From the NCBI GenBank assembly GCA_905397405.1, contig CAJPVJ010000485.1:1-24380 (forward strand): DNA of 24,380 bases. The letters are read 5' to 3'. The notes beneath the pieces were generated by a model. That model was given only the letters and a program-made list of their open reading frames with translations. It did not search any database and had not been told where the DNA came from. Each line of letters starts with the position of its first letter. Within the stretch, counting starts at the first letter, position 1. Both the position numbers and the translations under genes were made by a program. This DNA comes from Oppiella nova. Its lineage: Eukaryota > Arthropoda > Arachnida > Sarcoptiformes > Oppiidae. This document shows, one piece after another, positions 1-9,378 of this stretch.

Positions 1-1157
1 TTATTTTAATATAATAAAGATTCTAAACTTTATGAATTTGTCAAAAAACTTGTGTTTAGCCTTTTATTGCCATCTATAGTATAATAATTGTTAAACGAGT
101 CGTTCATATATTAATGCATAGAATTTCTACAGAATTTCTGTAATAGAAGATGCGATTCCAGTGCGAGAGATGCGTGGAAAGGGATGCTAAGGGATCAACA
201 GGTTTGACGTTACAGTATATGTGTTCATAGAGTATAGGGCTTTACTGCGAAACTATGCACTCGCAGTGTTTGCTACGTAAGGTGATCATTGTTTTGATAC
301 TCTATTGGCATCTATTGTCAGATGATGTCAACACTAATTGACTTTCCATTGTGTTGTTGTGAATATTGTCCGCAACGGCGCTATTGGTGTGAATCCTGTT
401 CAGCAATTGAATGCATTTGCAAAGAGTGGGCAAATTCTCATAGAAAGCTGTTGACTGTCTAGTAGTGCCCAGTAGTTGGCTTTCACGCACTGTTCCCATG
501 TTATACCATTCACATTGAACCCAATCGACGCTAAAGTAGATATCAAACAAGTGTGTTAATTAAATTAACTAGTTCATCTATTATTACGAGTCGTATAAGA
601 AAATATTTAACTAACAATTTAGTCCCCTTTTTTCGTGTGCTTCCAATTAATTGCTTTCTCTCTTCTCTAACAAGTGGTCTGTATTTTTCTGCTCTTATTC
701 CTAATCACTCTTTTAGATTGTCATCACTTTTTTTTGTGTCCAATAATTCTGTGCTTATATTCTCTTTCGAGTAATTTTTGTCTGTATTTTATGTTCGTTT
801 CGAGTCATAAATTGTTATCATACTTTTTGTTTTTAGAGTAATCTTTACAAATTATAAGTTTACACTTATAGTACACTTATAAGTTATTGATCATTTTTTA
901 AAGAATAATTTTAATTTAAAAATATTTAATAATGAAAGAGTAATAAAATATTAAAATATCTTTTGGTAACTCACAACAATTAACTTTATAATGTTATAAA
1001 TATTTGTGGTCAATATATACCTGTACATGTTATTAAACGGCATTGCAATGGAATATCTTTATTTAGTTAAGAATTAATATGTTATGTAATAAATCACTGC
1101 TATTTCAAGACTCACTTAACACAGGAATAAACAAAACTAATAGTTTCATACTTTCCT
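1..1157. repeat. Left arm of a long inverted repeat
   Basis: This stretch is the near-exact reverse complement of 4577-5724. The outer end (base 1) pairs with base 5724, and the inner end (1157) pairs with 4577. By eye the arms differ by scattered single bases, for example near 129, 150 and 275, plus an in-frame-sized 9-nt indel near 395 and small homopolymer indels. The outer boundary coincides with the window edge, so the arm may continue to the left. I see no transposase, terminal motif or target-site duplication. It could be a fold-back element, a segmental inverted duplication, or a head-to-head misjoin of two haplotypes. Confidence 0.95.
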
Positions 1158-1469
1158 CTGAATTGGATTCTATACTAATCTCCAGATTATTGTTTCAATG
1201 AATTATATGTAATCTGTGTAACAAAATGTGCAAATCTTAGCTCTTTATTCAGAGATCACTAAAACTGTATACATTTTTGTCAATTTTATTCTTTGAAGTG
1301 TCTTTCAATTTGTGTTATTATTACTCTTTTGTGTGTTTTCTATGATATCTCTCTAGAAATACAGTGTACTGTATAAAAAGTCATAAATACTGCCAATTGA
1401 TTTGATTTGAAAAGCCATACCATTTAATAGAGTGCGATATTGTGTTAAATTTACCAAAATTCATTGACT

Positions 1470-1723
1470 TTTTTAAGTTAGAATCATATTCTGTAACTTA
1501 TTCCATATAATATACTCTAGTATAGTGTAGAGAATAGCAGAGCATTTTATTGCTACAGTATTCATAGGATTCATTGTAACGTTATACTAATTTACATTTT
1601 TAAGTTAGAATCATATTCTGTAACTTATTCCATACAATATACTCTAGTATAGTGTAGAGAATAGCAGAGACATTTTATTGCTACAGTATTCATAGGATTC
1701 ATTGTAACGTTATACTAATTTAC
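1470..1723. repeat. Tandem duplication, unit of 127/128 nt (pair 1)
   Basis: Copy 1 is 1470-1595 and copy 2 is 1597-1723. They share the same sequence from a T-run followed by AAGTTAGAATC through to TACTAATTTAC. The offset is 127 in the first half and 128 after a 1-nt indel (AGCATTTT versus AGACATTTT). One substitution is also visible (CCATATAAT versus CCATACAAT). The end of copy 2 overlaps the start of the next duplicated pair. Confidence 0.95.
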
Positions 1724-1958
1724 TAATTTGTATGATATTCAACATAACATTTTCATTATTCTAAAGCTTTATTAACTAGCATTTAAATATTAAACAAATT
1801 ATCGAAAAACAGAAGTCATATAAGTTAAAATGTAACGTTATACTAATTTACTAATTTGTATGATATTCAACATAACATTTTCATTATTCTGAAGCTTTAT
1901 TAACTAGCATTTAAATATTAAACAAATTATCGAAAAACAGAAGTCATATAAGTTAAAA
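1703..1958. repeat. Tandem duplication, unit of exactly 128 nt (pair 2)
   Basis: Copies 1703-1830 and 1831-1958 are directly adjacent. By eye they are identical except for one A/G difference (1763 versus 1891). The first 21 bases of the unit also form the end of both copies of the preceding pair, so the string TGTAACGTTATACTAATTTAC occurs at 1575, 1703 and 1831, with a constant step of 128. Confidence 0.95.
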
Positions 1959-2318
1959 GACTATCGATTAAAAAATAGAATATAAGTTTATTAGTTAAAA
2001 GTTATTGGGAATCATTTCCTTTTATATTAATTTTGATGTGCAAATGTATTAATAGAGTAAGAGTGGTAATGGAGAATGTTTGGATGTATAGGGATATTGG
2101 ATGAGTTGGTACACTATTGATAGATCTCTTTTGACGGAATAATTTAACCAAAACTCTTATCTCACACGATATTCCCTCTCACTTTTGCTCCAAAATTATT
2201 GATTTTATTTGTCGTGATTTCGAAGTTCTCGTCGCAAAGTTTAAGCCGTCTATTATTAAAGTATGAATTTTTATCGTATATATTAACTGACTCTCACTCT
2301 CATAGACTACTTCCCACT

Positions 2319-2342
2319 TCTCTCTCTCTCTCTCTCTCTCTC
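2319..2342. repeat. (TC)12 dinucleotide microsatellite
   Basis: This is an uninterrupted TC run of 12 units, lying about 670 nt upstream of the Vmat start codon. Its complement is a GAGA tract. Such tracts occur in arthropod promoters, but regulatory use here is only a possibility. Confidence 0.9.
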
Positions 2343-3011
2343 GCGTTCACGACAACAACGGAATGTCTTCTCCAACGTTAGTCCATATTAACGGCTGTTT
2401 CCTTGGCTTCTATTGAATAGGCATTTGCCTCATATATATCCTAAGATATCCTTAAATACTCGTATTTTGTGATATACAGTACCACTACTTATATTCCTCT
2501 ATTGGATCACTGAGAAGAGCAATACTATTATTATTATATAGTCGTCGACTCTCGACGTATTCAATAGATTGCTTTCATTTTATTTCCGAGACCTCATTAA
2601 CTGGGAATGCTTTCTCTCACCAATGCTTTCACATTATGTTAGCAATCATTTTTCATTTCTCTATATTCTCTATATAGACGCCTGTCTTCCACTTATAGAC
2701 CCCTTATTGTAATGCTTTTGACAACAATTAAACTCTTCTATTCTCTCCTCTCTATCAAAGGCCACACAAATGTCCGACTCTTTTGGGAAATTCAAAAACA
2801 ATAAACTATTATTGATTTACACTATAATTGCTTACATGTTATCGTAGTGTTCATAAGTGTTGTATTCATATTTAGTTATATAACTAATTGTAAGTTATTT
2901 GTATAATTCATATCATAACTTATATTCTTTCTCCAAATTTTCACCTAAAACTTTAGATACAAATTGTTTAATGCATTGATTGGTGTGTTTTGAGAGAATA
3001 ATTGATAAAAA

Positions 3012-3153
3012 ATGACAAACACTGAGAGTATAGCGGCTGGAGTTGAGAAGAAGGTCTACGATCTGATGCTTCAATGCAAAGGCTCACGAAAGCTAGTGTT
3101 ACTAATTGTGGCCATCGGTCTACTACTGGACAATATGTTGCTCACCTCTGTTG
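3012..3153 (+). CDS. Vmat: Vesicular monoamine transporter, first coding exon only
   Basis: The exon opens with ATG and encodes 47 residues plus one base, ending at a good donor (G|GTATGT, phase 1). Residues 1-24 are a polar cytoplasmic tail. From residue 25 the sequence reads SRKLVLLIVAIGLLLDNMLL, followed by TSV. This is the start of the first membrane helix of the SLC18 family, with its hallmark LLLDNMLLT motif. The LLT after DNM favours VMAT over the acetylcholine transporter VAChT, which usually has a different DNMLY context there. SLC18 proteins exchange lumenal protons for cytosolic monoamines in synaptic vesicles. The family continues with VVPIIP at once, but I found no exon encoding that in this window. 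The exon sits between the two arms of the inverted repeat. SLC18 membership is secure; VMAT rather than VAChT is likely. Confidence 0.72.
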
Positions 3154-4576
3154 GTATGTATCTATTTTACGATCATTTTGTTTGTTAAAAATAAACACTC
3201 ATTAATACAGTTATTTACATTTGCTTTCATCGAAAAGTATCATAAAAGTAATGAAAACTAAATATAAAGTGCAAAAAACTCCTGACATGAAAACAAAAAC
3301 AAAAGAATCCCTTTTAAACTTAATTATTATGGGATAACACTAACTTATTATACGTATATTATAGCTATTACTATAATTCAAGTTTAAGTTAAACAGTAGT
3401 AAAAGACAGGATTTACAACACATGAAGAGGTGTTAGTAATCTGAATGTTATGTTATGAATGAGTGAATGACAGCTACTTTTTTTAAGGTCAGCACAAGTT
3501 TCCCATTAAACCATCGCTTTATCCATTGTTCGCCTCTTATATGAAATTTTGAAGTTTTCTATGAATTTTTATTATTTTTATTTAAATATTGAAACTAATT
3601 TACTTAAAAATTTACATTTAAATAAAATATTGATAGTAATTCAGACATTATTGCATACTTATCTCACGAAAAAATGAGCGATGAATAGTCAGTTTAATTG
3701 AAAAAATATAATTCCATACGTTTTTAAGGTTAAGAATTTGTTCACACGTTTGATAAGAGAAGCGAAATTATATTTAATTTTTTCCATTCATTTAAAAGTG
3801 ATGATCCGATCCCATCTCTCTCACAATAGCCGGTAATACATAAGAGATAATAAGTTGACTTAATTCACAATCGCGTGAATGAACTCCAATTCTTCTTTAT
3901 ATGAAAGCATAAGTGGATTATTTTGGTTTCATTTTAATTAATCAGTTTCTGTGAGCCCTTTAATAAAAATGTATTTAATTTATAATTTAAATTTTATTTA
4001 TGAACTTTTAATTCTATTTACTAATTTTATGTATATTTTGATATTTTTATAGCTTTATTTGCATTTAATTGGTTTTAATATGTTGCTCCAAATATTTTAT
4101 ATTAGTTACAGTGAATTTTAAATGTGATATCAATTTTTAATTTTTTATATTTAAGAAATTTTTTAATGATATAAAAAAGACACTACATTTTGATTAATTA
4201 TTGAAACTAAATAATTTGATAATTTATTGAATAAGATGTAAATTCTATAATTATTCTTCTATTTTGTTTAGTTATTATTAAAAATCAGTTTATCATTTTT
4301 ATTTATTATTGAGTACTCCTAACACATAATATGTAAATATTATTTGCAAACTAAAGCAAACAATAATTTTCATACATATTATAATTTAAATTCAGTTTCA
4401 AAAATATCTATCAATCGTTACTTTTAAAAAAGATATATTGATAAATAGTTTGTTATATAAGTGCAAACGATTTTATTACTCGTTATTAAATAATCACATT
4501 TTAGGTGTTTTTCTGACCTATTTTTGTTCAAATCTTAACTAAAGTTAAAGATCACGACATTAGGAGTGAATGAAAC
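3154..4576 (+). other. Start of Vmat intron 1, AT-rich, no further exon seen
   Basis: The stretch begins with a consensus donor (GTATGT). It is very AT-rich with long T- and A-runs and stops in every frame. I looked for an exon encoding the second part of SLC18 transmembrane helix 1 (VVPIIP) and found none before the right inverted-repeat arm begins. Confidence 0.55.
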
Positions 4577-5724
4577 AGGAAAGTATGAAACTATTAGTTT
4601 TGTTTATTCCTGTGTTAAGTGAGTCTTGAAATAGCAGTGATTTATTACATAACATATTAATTCTTAACTAAATAAAGATATTCCATTGCAATGCCGTTTA
4701 ATAAAATGTACAGGTATATATTGACCACAAATATTTATAACATTATAAAGTTAATTGTTGTGAGTAACCAAAAGATATTTTAATATTTTATTACTCTTTC
4801 ATTATTAAATATATTTTAAATTAAAATTATTCTTTAAAAAACAATCAATAACTTATAAGTGTACTATAAGTGTAAACTTATAATTTGTAAAGATTACTCT
4901 AAAAATAAAAAGTATGATAAAAATTTATGACTCGAAACGAACATAAAATACAGACAAAAATTATTCGAAAGAGAATATAGGCACAGAATTGTTGGACACA
5001 AAAAAAGTGATGGCAATCTAAAAGAGTGATTAGGAATAAGAGCAGAAAAATACAGACCACTTGTTAGAGAAGAGAGAAAGCAATTAATTGGAAGCACACG
5101 AAAAAAGTGGACTAAATTGTTAGTTAAATATTTTCTTATACGACTCGTAATAATAGATGAACTAGTTAATTTAATTAACACACTTGTTTGATATCTACTT
5201 TAGCGTCGATTGGGTTCAATGTGAATGGCATAACATGGGAACAGTGCGTGAAAGCCAACTACTGGGCACTACTAGACAGTCAACAGCTTTCTATGAGAAT
5301 TTGCCCACTCTTTGCAAATGCATTCAATTGATTCACACCAATAGCGCCGTTGCGGACAATATTCACAACAACACAATAGAAAGTCAATTAGTGTTGACAT
5401 CATCTGACAATAGATGCCAATAGAGTATCAAAACAATGATCACCTTTCGTAGCAAACACTGCGAGTGCATAGTTTCGCAGTAAAGCCCTATACTCTATGA
5501 ACACATATACTGTAACGTCAAACCTGTTGATCCCTTAGCATCCCTTTCCACGCATCTCTCGCACTGAAATCGCATCTTCTATTACAGAAATTCTGTTGAA
5601 ATTCTATGCATTAATATATGAACGACTCGTTTAACAATTATTATACTATAGATGGCAATAAAAGGCTAAACACAAGTTTTTTGACAAATTCATAAAGTTT
5701 AGAATCTTTATTATATTAAAATAA
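4577..5724. repeat. Right arm of the long inverted repeat
   Basis: This is the reverse complement of 1-1157. It ends 67 nt before the stop codon of the minus-strand fritz gene, so the arm overlaps what should be the fritz 3' untranslated region. Two divergent open frames (about 4894-5181 on - and 5184-5423 on +) occur in it and have counterparts in the other arm. The first is changed by a 1-nt indel between the arms, and neither resembles a family I know. I treat them as chance open frames in AT-rich DNA. Confidence 0.95.
5707..5712 (-). promoter_or_regulatory. Candidate poly(A) signal of fritz
   Basis: TTTATT on the + strand reads AATAAA on the - strand, about 80 nt after the fritz stop codon, which is a normal distance. 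It lies inside the outer end of the right inverted-repeat arm and is therefore present in the left arm too. The region is AT-rich, so a chance match is possible. Confidence 0.4.
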
Positions 5725-5791
5725 ATTTAATTAAATTTAATTTCATAAAAACAAAGTAAATATTCTTAAATATAGTAAATACACAATAGTG

Positions 5792-7830
5792 TCATAATTG
5801 AAGCATAAAAGCGGTCTGAAGTGTCTTCAGTTTGTACTCAATATTCTCATAGCTCTGTGTCTTATGAAGAGCTGCGGTCGCTATCCTATGATTACTCCTC
5901 TGGTCAGCGATTTTATGCAATAAACTAAACAAATATTTACTGTTCAGGTCTAGACCTAAGAGGAATGCTTTGTCTAAACAATTATAGCGGAGTAAGAGAT
6001 AAAAGAATCGTTTGGCCAGAAAGTGAATCTCGAGTTTGTATTGTTTCACAATATCTTCATTTATGGGAACAGTTGGGGTGAGAAAGGCGGCTAACGTTGC
6101 CTCCAATTGAGACTCGCGTTTGGGATTAAGTCTCTCTTTAATTAAATGATTAAATATGTAGTTAAGGCAGAAAAAGGCTGAATCGCTGTAACAGTTCCAG
6201 TCGACGCACTGGAGACAGGCGATGGCTTCGTCGCATTTACCACTTCTGAGGTAATGATTGATCAGTGCTTTGTTGTCCATTAAGACCGGAAGTATTATTA
6301 GCGTAATGTTTGGCGATTTTTGTTCCGTAGAAAACAAGCAAAGAGTGGATTCATCGACGAACTTGATTTGATTCAGGCGTACGATTCTGTCATTGATTAG
6401 GTCCTCATAATTGATGTGAATTGTATTCAAGGCGTAATCATAGACCGATATCCTCGCGAACTGATCCGATACGGCAAATATGGCATCCAATGGATTGCAC
6501 GCGAAGTCAAACGCTTTGACGGATGAGTGCAGCGAATAGAGAGAGTTGTGTTGAATATTGAATAAAGCGATGGAATCGTCGTCTAAGAGTAATACGATTT
6601 TATCCAACGCTGTGCTCAACACAGCCCTCACACACTGTCTTAACAATGGGATTCGTATTGAATATATTTGTTGCAAACATTCAATCGATTCATTTATTTG
6701 GAAAACACAGTAATTGAGTACATATGCCGAGTGAGACGACTGCTGCAACAGAACCACTTGACTCGCATCCCATCTCATGAATAATATCTGTCACACAATA
6801 TAATAACAAGACATTGAATTACTCTTACGATTCCATTACCACTCAGGGATTCAATTCAATATTCTATTGTATGCAAAATAATGACAATTTTTGCTCAACT
6901 TTTATAAATGCTCTCAAATGCAATCAATTGTATCTGCAATTTGCATCAACACTCATCACATATGTATCAAATTCTTGAGTAAATGAGTTGCTATTTATGG
7001 CACTCTTGCAATGAGTTTAGCACAAAGTATAACTAATTAATGAATTTAGAAAACATTTCATAAATTGAACAAAACTTATCACTTTGCACACAATTACAGC
7101 ATAGAAATATTTTATACCGGTATATATTAAATTATTTAATAATTATATGATTTACACTAAAAACTTATCTGAAACGACAACTCACTTGATAGATATGTCC
7201 GGAAATACAGGCCATAGAAATCAAATTGAAGTTATAATTGGTGAAACTATAGACAAAAATATTAGCCAAATCTCGGACATTAGCTCCCGGTGCAGACCAC
7301 GGGGCCACACAATTGGTGCCCGTCTTCCACCACACTATCAATAGGTCTCCGCTCTCATTGACCACAAGATTACGTTCCACTCGACGAGTGGTTCCGCTCT
7401 CCAAGTCTATGGACGAGATGTTTGCGTTTCGATTCGTTAGCTTCAGTTTTGTTTTCCTTTTCGTATCAATCGGTTCAGTGATCGACACTAATGTCAGCTT
7501 TGATATGGTATACGATATGAGTACATAATTATCCCGCAAAACCACGTTCACTATATGCTCGGATAGTAGCTTGCTTATCAGGTATTTATCGTGATATACG
7601 TTCACCACATTATGCCGTCTATTGAAATACACGGACGATATGATGCCATTATTGAAGATAATCACCAATGAGTTCCACTTCTTATTCCACTCGATGCTGA
7701 TTAAGCGCAAGTTTGTCATCAATTTTGACAACTCTTTCAATCGCTCGCGAATTGTTTTCCTCTTTTTGTCACTTTTGGCATATATTTGGCAGTCATTGAG
7801 AATATCATACGATTTCAATCTCAAAGTCAT
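5792..7830 (-). CDS. WDPCP: Fritz/WDPCP, planar cell polarity and ciliary effector
   Basis: There are two exons: 7830-7186 (215 codons) and 6787-5792 (331 codons plus stop), joined in phase 0 across a 398-nt intron with donor CAA|GTGAGT and acceptor GACAG|ATA. The product is about 546 residues. The start is the first ATG after an in-frame TAG at 7863-7861. WDPCP works with inturned and fuzzy in the CPLANE complex, which controls planar polarity and recruits intraflagellar transport cargo at the cilium base. Family signatures seen: an N-terminal IRERLKELSKL segment (compare LRDSLKELE), KLLSEHIVNVVL, a VCWWP-like LIVWWK followed by the WPWSP-like APWSAPGANVRDLANI, then in exon 2 a beta-propeller remnant and the C-terminal block NHLIKERLNPKRESQLEATL and RRFFHHLLRY-like AKRFFYLLLRYNCLDKAFLL. 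It is shorter than the human protein (about 750 residues), mostly at the C terminus. I rely on remembered family sequence, not a search. Confidence 0.88.
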
Positions 7831-8227
7831 TGTTTGGGATGTCTTTCTATAATTAAATATCTAGATTTTTATGTAAGGAATGGCATCTCATATGGAGTTC
7901 CACTTAATAAACATAGTGCTGGCACTAGCATACAATGATAAGTTTTGTTATCACTTCATAACTTCGAAAACTTTTAAACTTTTTTCTATACGATAAACAA
8001 GTGGGACATTGAATGTGATTATCAACTGATTATATAATTGTGTTTTGCATTGAATGTCAAAACACTTTCCATAACACAAGACATCTTCACGAATATAACA
8101 CATGTATGTATTGGATATGAGAACCAGTTTTCTAAAAAAGAAACCTCTCTTTTGTTGGCAATGATAGGTATGTCTGTGACTGACTCCCAGTGCAGCCTAT
8201 CATAGGATGCAGTGGTGGTCCCAATAC
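7831..8227. other. Intergenic 5' flank of fritz
   Basis: This is the AT-rich spacer between the fritz start codon and the duplicated zinc-finger segment. A minus-strand open frame of 70 codons (8234-8022) shows no family resemblance and has no splice link to fritz that I can support. The fritz promoter probably lies here. Confidence 0.4.
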
Positions 8228-8332
8228 TATTCAATATACGCTATACCTATTAATACACCCAATGTCATAGACCTTGGGGTTCACTACTTGCGAACCCATG
8301 AATACATATTGTCAATCGTTGTGAACACCATT

Positions 8333-8357
8333 CCATACCATACCATACCATACCATA
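8333..8357. repeat. (CCATA)5 pentanucleotide microsatellite
   Basis: Five perfect CCATA units. The matching site in the second copy of the 541-bp duplication (8874-8893) has four units, so this is one of the few indels between the copies. Confidence 0.9.
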
Positions 8358-8461
8358 CCTCTCACCACTCTATTACCTGAATAAACATTTCTTACATAAC
8401 ATTAGTCTCAACCACTAATTCACAGCTCAAATGCAAACACAAGGCATACAAATGAATACAA

Positions 8462-8467
8462 TTTATT
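8462..8467 (-). promoter_or_regulatory. Candidate poly(A) signal, zinc-finger copy 1
   Basis: AATAAA on the - strand, 38 nt past the stop codon of the truncated zinc-finger frame. The same hexamer is preserved in copy 2 at 9009-9014, at the same distance from its stop. Confidence 0.45.
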
Positions 8468-8504
8468 CAATTTACTCTACATTTTATACATTTTTACAAA
8501 TCAT

Positions 8505-8771
8505 TTAACACTTATTCGTCTTCTTCTTGGACTTCTTAACTCCGTTGATGTGATTCTTGTAGTGAGCGATGAATTCATTTCTTGGTATGTCTTGAGAACA
8601 GAAGACACAATGAATGTCACTGTCATTGGGTTGTGTGGGAGGAGAGTCGCAAGTGTCGGGTGACTCGCTTCTCATCTTCTTCGTGAGGGTCTGGAGATTG
8701 TCTTCGAGGATACGTATGGCGCGTCTTAGCTTTCGCTGAGATCGGCCAGTGGTGGCCGAGGAGGTCGATAT
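8505..8771 (-). pseudogene. 5'-truncated zinc-finger gene end, copy 1
   Basis: This open frame of 88 codons plus stop is cut at the duplication junction. Upstream in the same frame is a TGA (8774-8772) that comes from the 3' flank of copy 2, so no upstream coding sequence is available. The first ATG (8675) would give only 56 residues. The frame encodes a Ser/Thr-rich stretch, a basic coiled-coil-like segment (RKLRRAIRILEDNLQTLTKK), a single finger of pattern C-x2-C-x11-H-x3-H (CVFC...HYKNH), and a Lys-rich tail ending KTNKC. I do not recognise the family. It is probably a non-functional partial copy unless the duplication is an assembly error. Confidence 0.6.
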
Positions 8772-9008
8772 TCAATATACGCTATACCTATTAATACACC
8801 CAATGTCATAGACCTTGGGGTTCACTACTTGCGAACCCATGAATACATATTGTCAATCGTTGTGAACACCATTCCATACCATACCATACCATACCTCTCA
8901 CCACTCTATTACCTGAATAAACATTTCTTACATAACATTAGTCTCAACCACTAATTCACAGCTCATTTGAATGACAAATGCAAACACAAGGCATACAAAT
9001 GAATACAA

Positions 9009-9014
9009 TTTATT
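9009..9014 (-). promoter_or_regulatory. Candidate poly(A) signal, zinc-finger copy 2
   Basis: AATAAA on the - strand, 38 nt after the stop codon of copy 2. It is identical in placement to copy 1. Confidence 0.45.
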
Positions 9015-9051
9015 CAATTTACTCTACATTTTATACATTTTTACAAATCAT

Positions 9052-9378
9052 TTAACACTTATTCGTCTTCTTCTGGGACTTCATAACTCCATTCATGTGA
9101 TTCTTGTAGTGAGCGATCAATTCATTTCTTGGTATGTCTTGAGAACAGAAGACACAATGAATGTCACTGTCATTGGGTTGTGTGGGAGAGTCGCAAGTGT
9201 CGGGTGACTCGCTTCTCATCTTCTTCGTGAGGGTCTGGAGATTGTCTTCGAGGATACGTATGGCGCGTCTTAGCTTTCGCTGAGATCGGCCAGTGGTGGC
9301 CGAGGAGGTCGATGGCTGGCCACCGATGCTGCCGCTACTCGTGTTGTCATCACTTATCTCTTCGTTGAGACAGATGTG
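9052..9378 (-). CDS. C-terminal part of an unrecognised single-zinc-finger protein, copy 2
   Basis: The open frame of 108 codons plus stop continues about 22 codons upstream of the duplicated unit (acidic and Ser/Gly-rich, NEEISDDNTSSGS) before meeting a TGA at 9381-9379. It then has the same basic helix and C-x2-C-x11-H-x3-H finger as copy 1, with four residue changes in and after the finger: Phe to Leu, Ile to Met, Lys to Met and Lys to Gln. No ATG or clear splice acceptor opens this frame. A different frame just upstream (about 9455-9350) is also open and protein-like (Thr/Pro-rich, EAIASIGFTPQTDTPLPTLD). A 1-nt frameshift or a small missed intron may therefore separate the two. I could not locate a first exon. 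A one-finger nucleic-acid- or ubiquitin-binding module is possible, but no function is claimed. Confidence 0.5.
   Translation of the reverse strand, partial: HICLNEEISDDNTSSGSIGGQPSTSSATTGRSQRKLRRAIRILEDNLQTLTKKMRSESPDTCDSPTQPNDSDIHCVFCSQDIPRNELIAHYKNHMNGVMKSQKKTNKC

Larger units (their letters stand above)
1158..3011 (+). other. AT-rich 5' flank of the Vmat first exon
   Basis: This is non-coding as far as I can see. It holds two adjacent duplications of about 128 nt (1470-1958) and a (TC)12 tract at 2319-2342. A more pyrimidine-rich, mixed stretch (about 2300-3000) leads to the Vmat start codon and probably contains its promoter and 5' untranslated region. A TATATAG-like string lies near 2670, but no transcription start can be assigned from sequence alone. 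Confidence 0.5.
8228..9313. repeat. Tandem direct duplication of about 541 bp
   Basis: Copy 1 is 8228-8769 and copy 2 is 8769-9313. The junction is abrupt: the unit ends GAGGTCGAT and at once restarts TATTCAATATACG. Differences by eye are one CCATA unit (5 in copy 1, 4 in copy 2), an 11-nt insertion in copy 2 near 8965, a 3-nt deletion in copy 2 near 9185, and five substitutions clustered at copy-1 positions 8528-8571. The unit carries the 3' end of a minus-strand coding sequence with its 3' flank. Confidence 0.95.

Noticed and set aside
553-774. Plus-strand open frame in the left arm with a minus-strand counterpart at 4894-5181
   Set aside because: It is Ser/Leu/Asn/Phe-rich as expected from AT-rich DNA. 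A 1-nt indel changes the end between the arms, and there is no family resemblance.
2199-2381. 60-codon open frame across the (TC)12 tract
   Set aside because: It is built largely from Ser-Leu codons produced by the microsatellite, with no conserved features.
8022-8234. Minus-strand open frame between fritz and the duplication, considered as an upstream fritz exon
   Set aside because: It lacks the fritz N-terminal pattern, and fritz exon 1 already has an ATG preceded by an in-frame stop.
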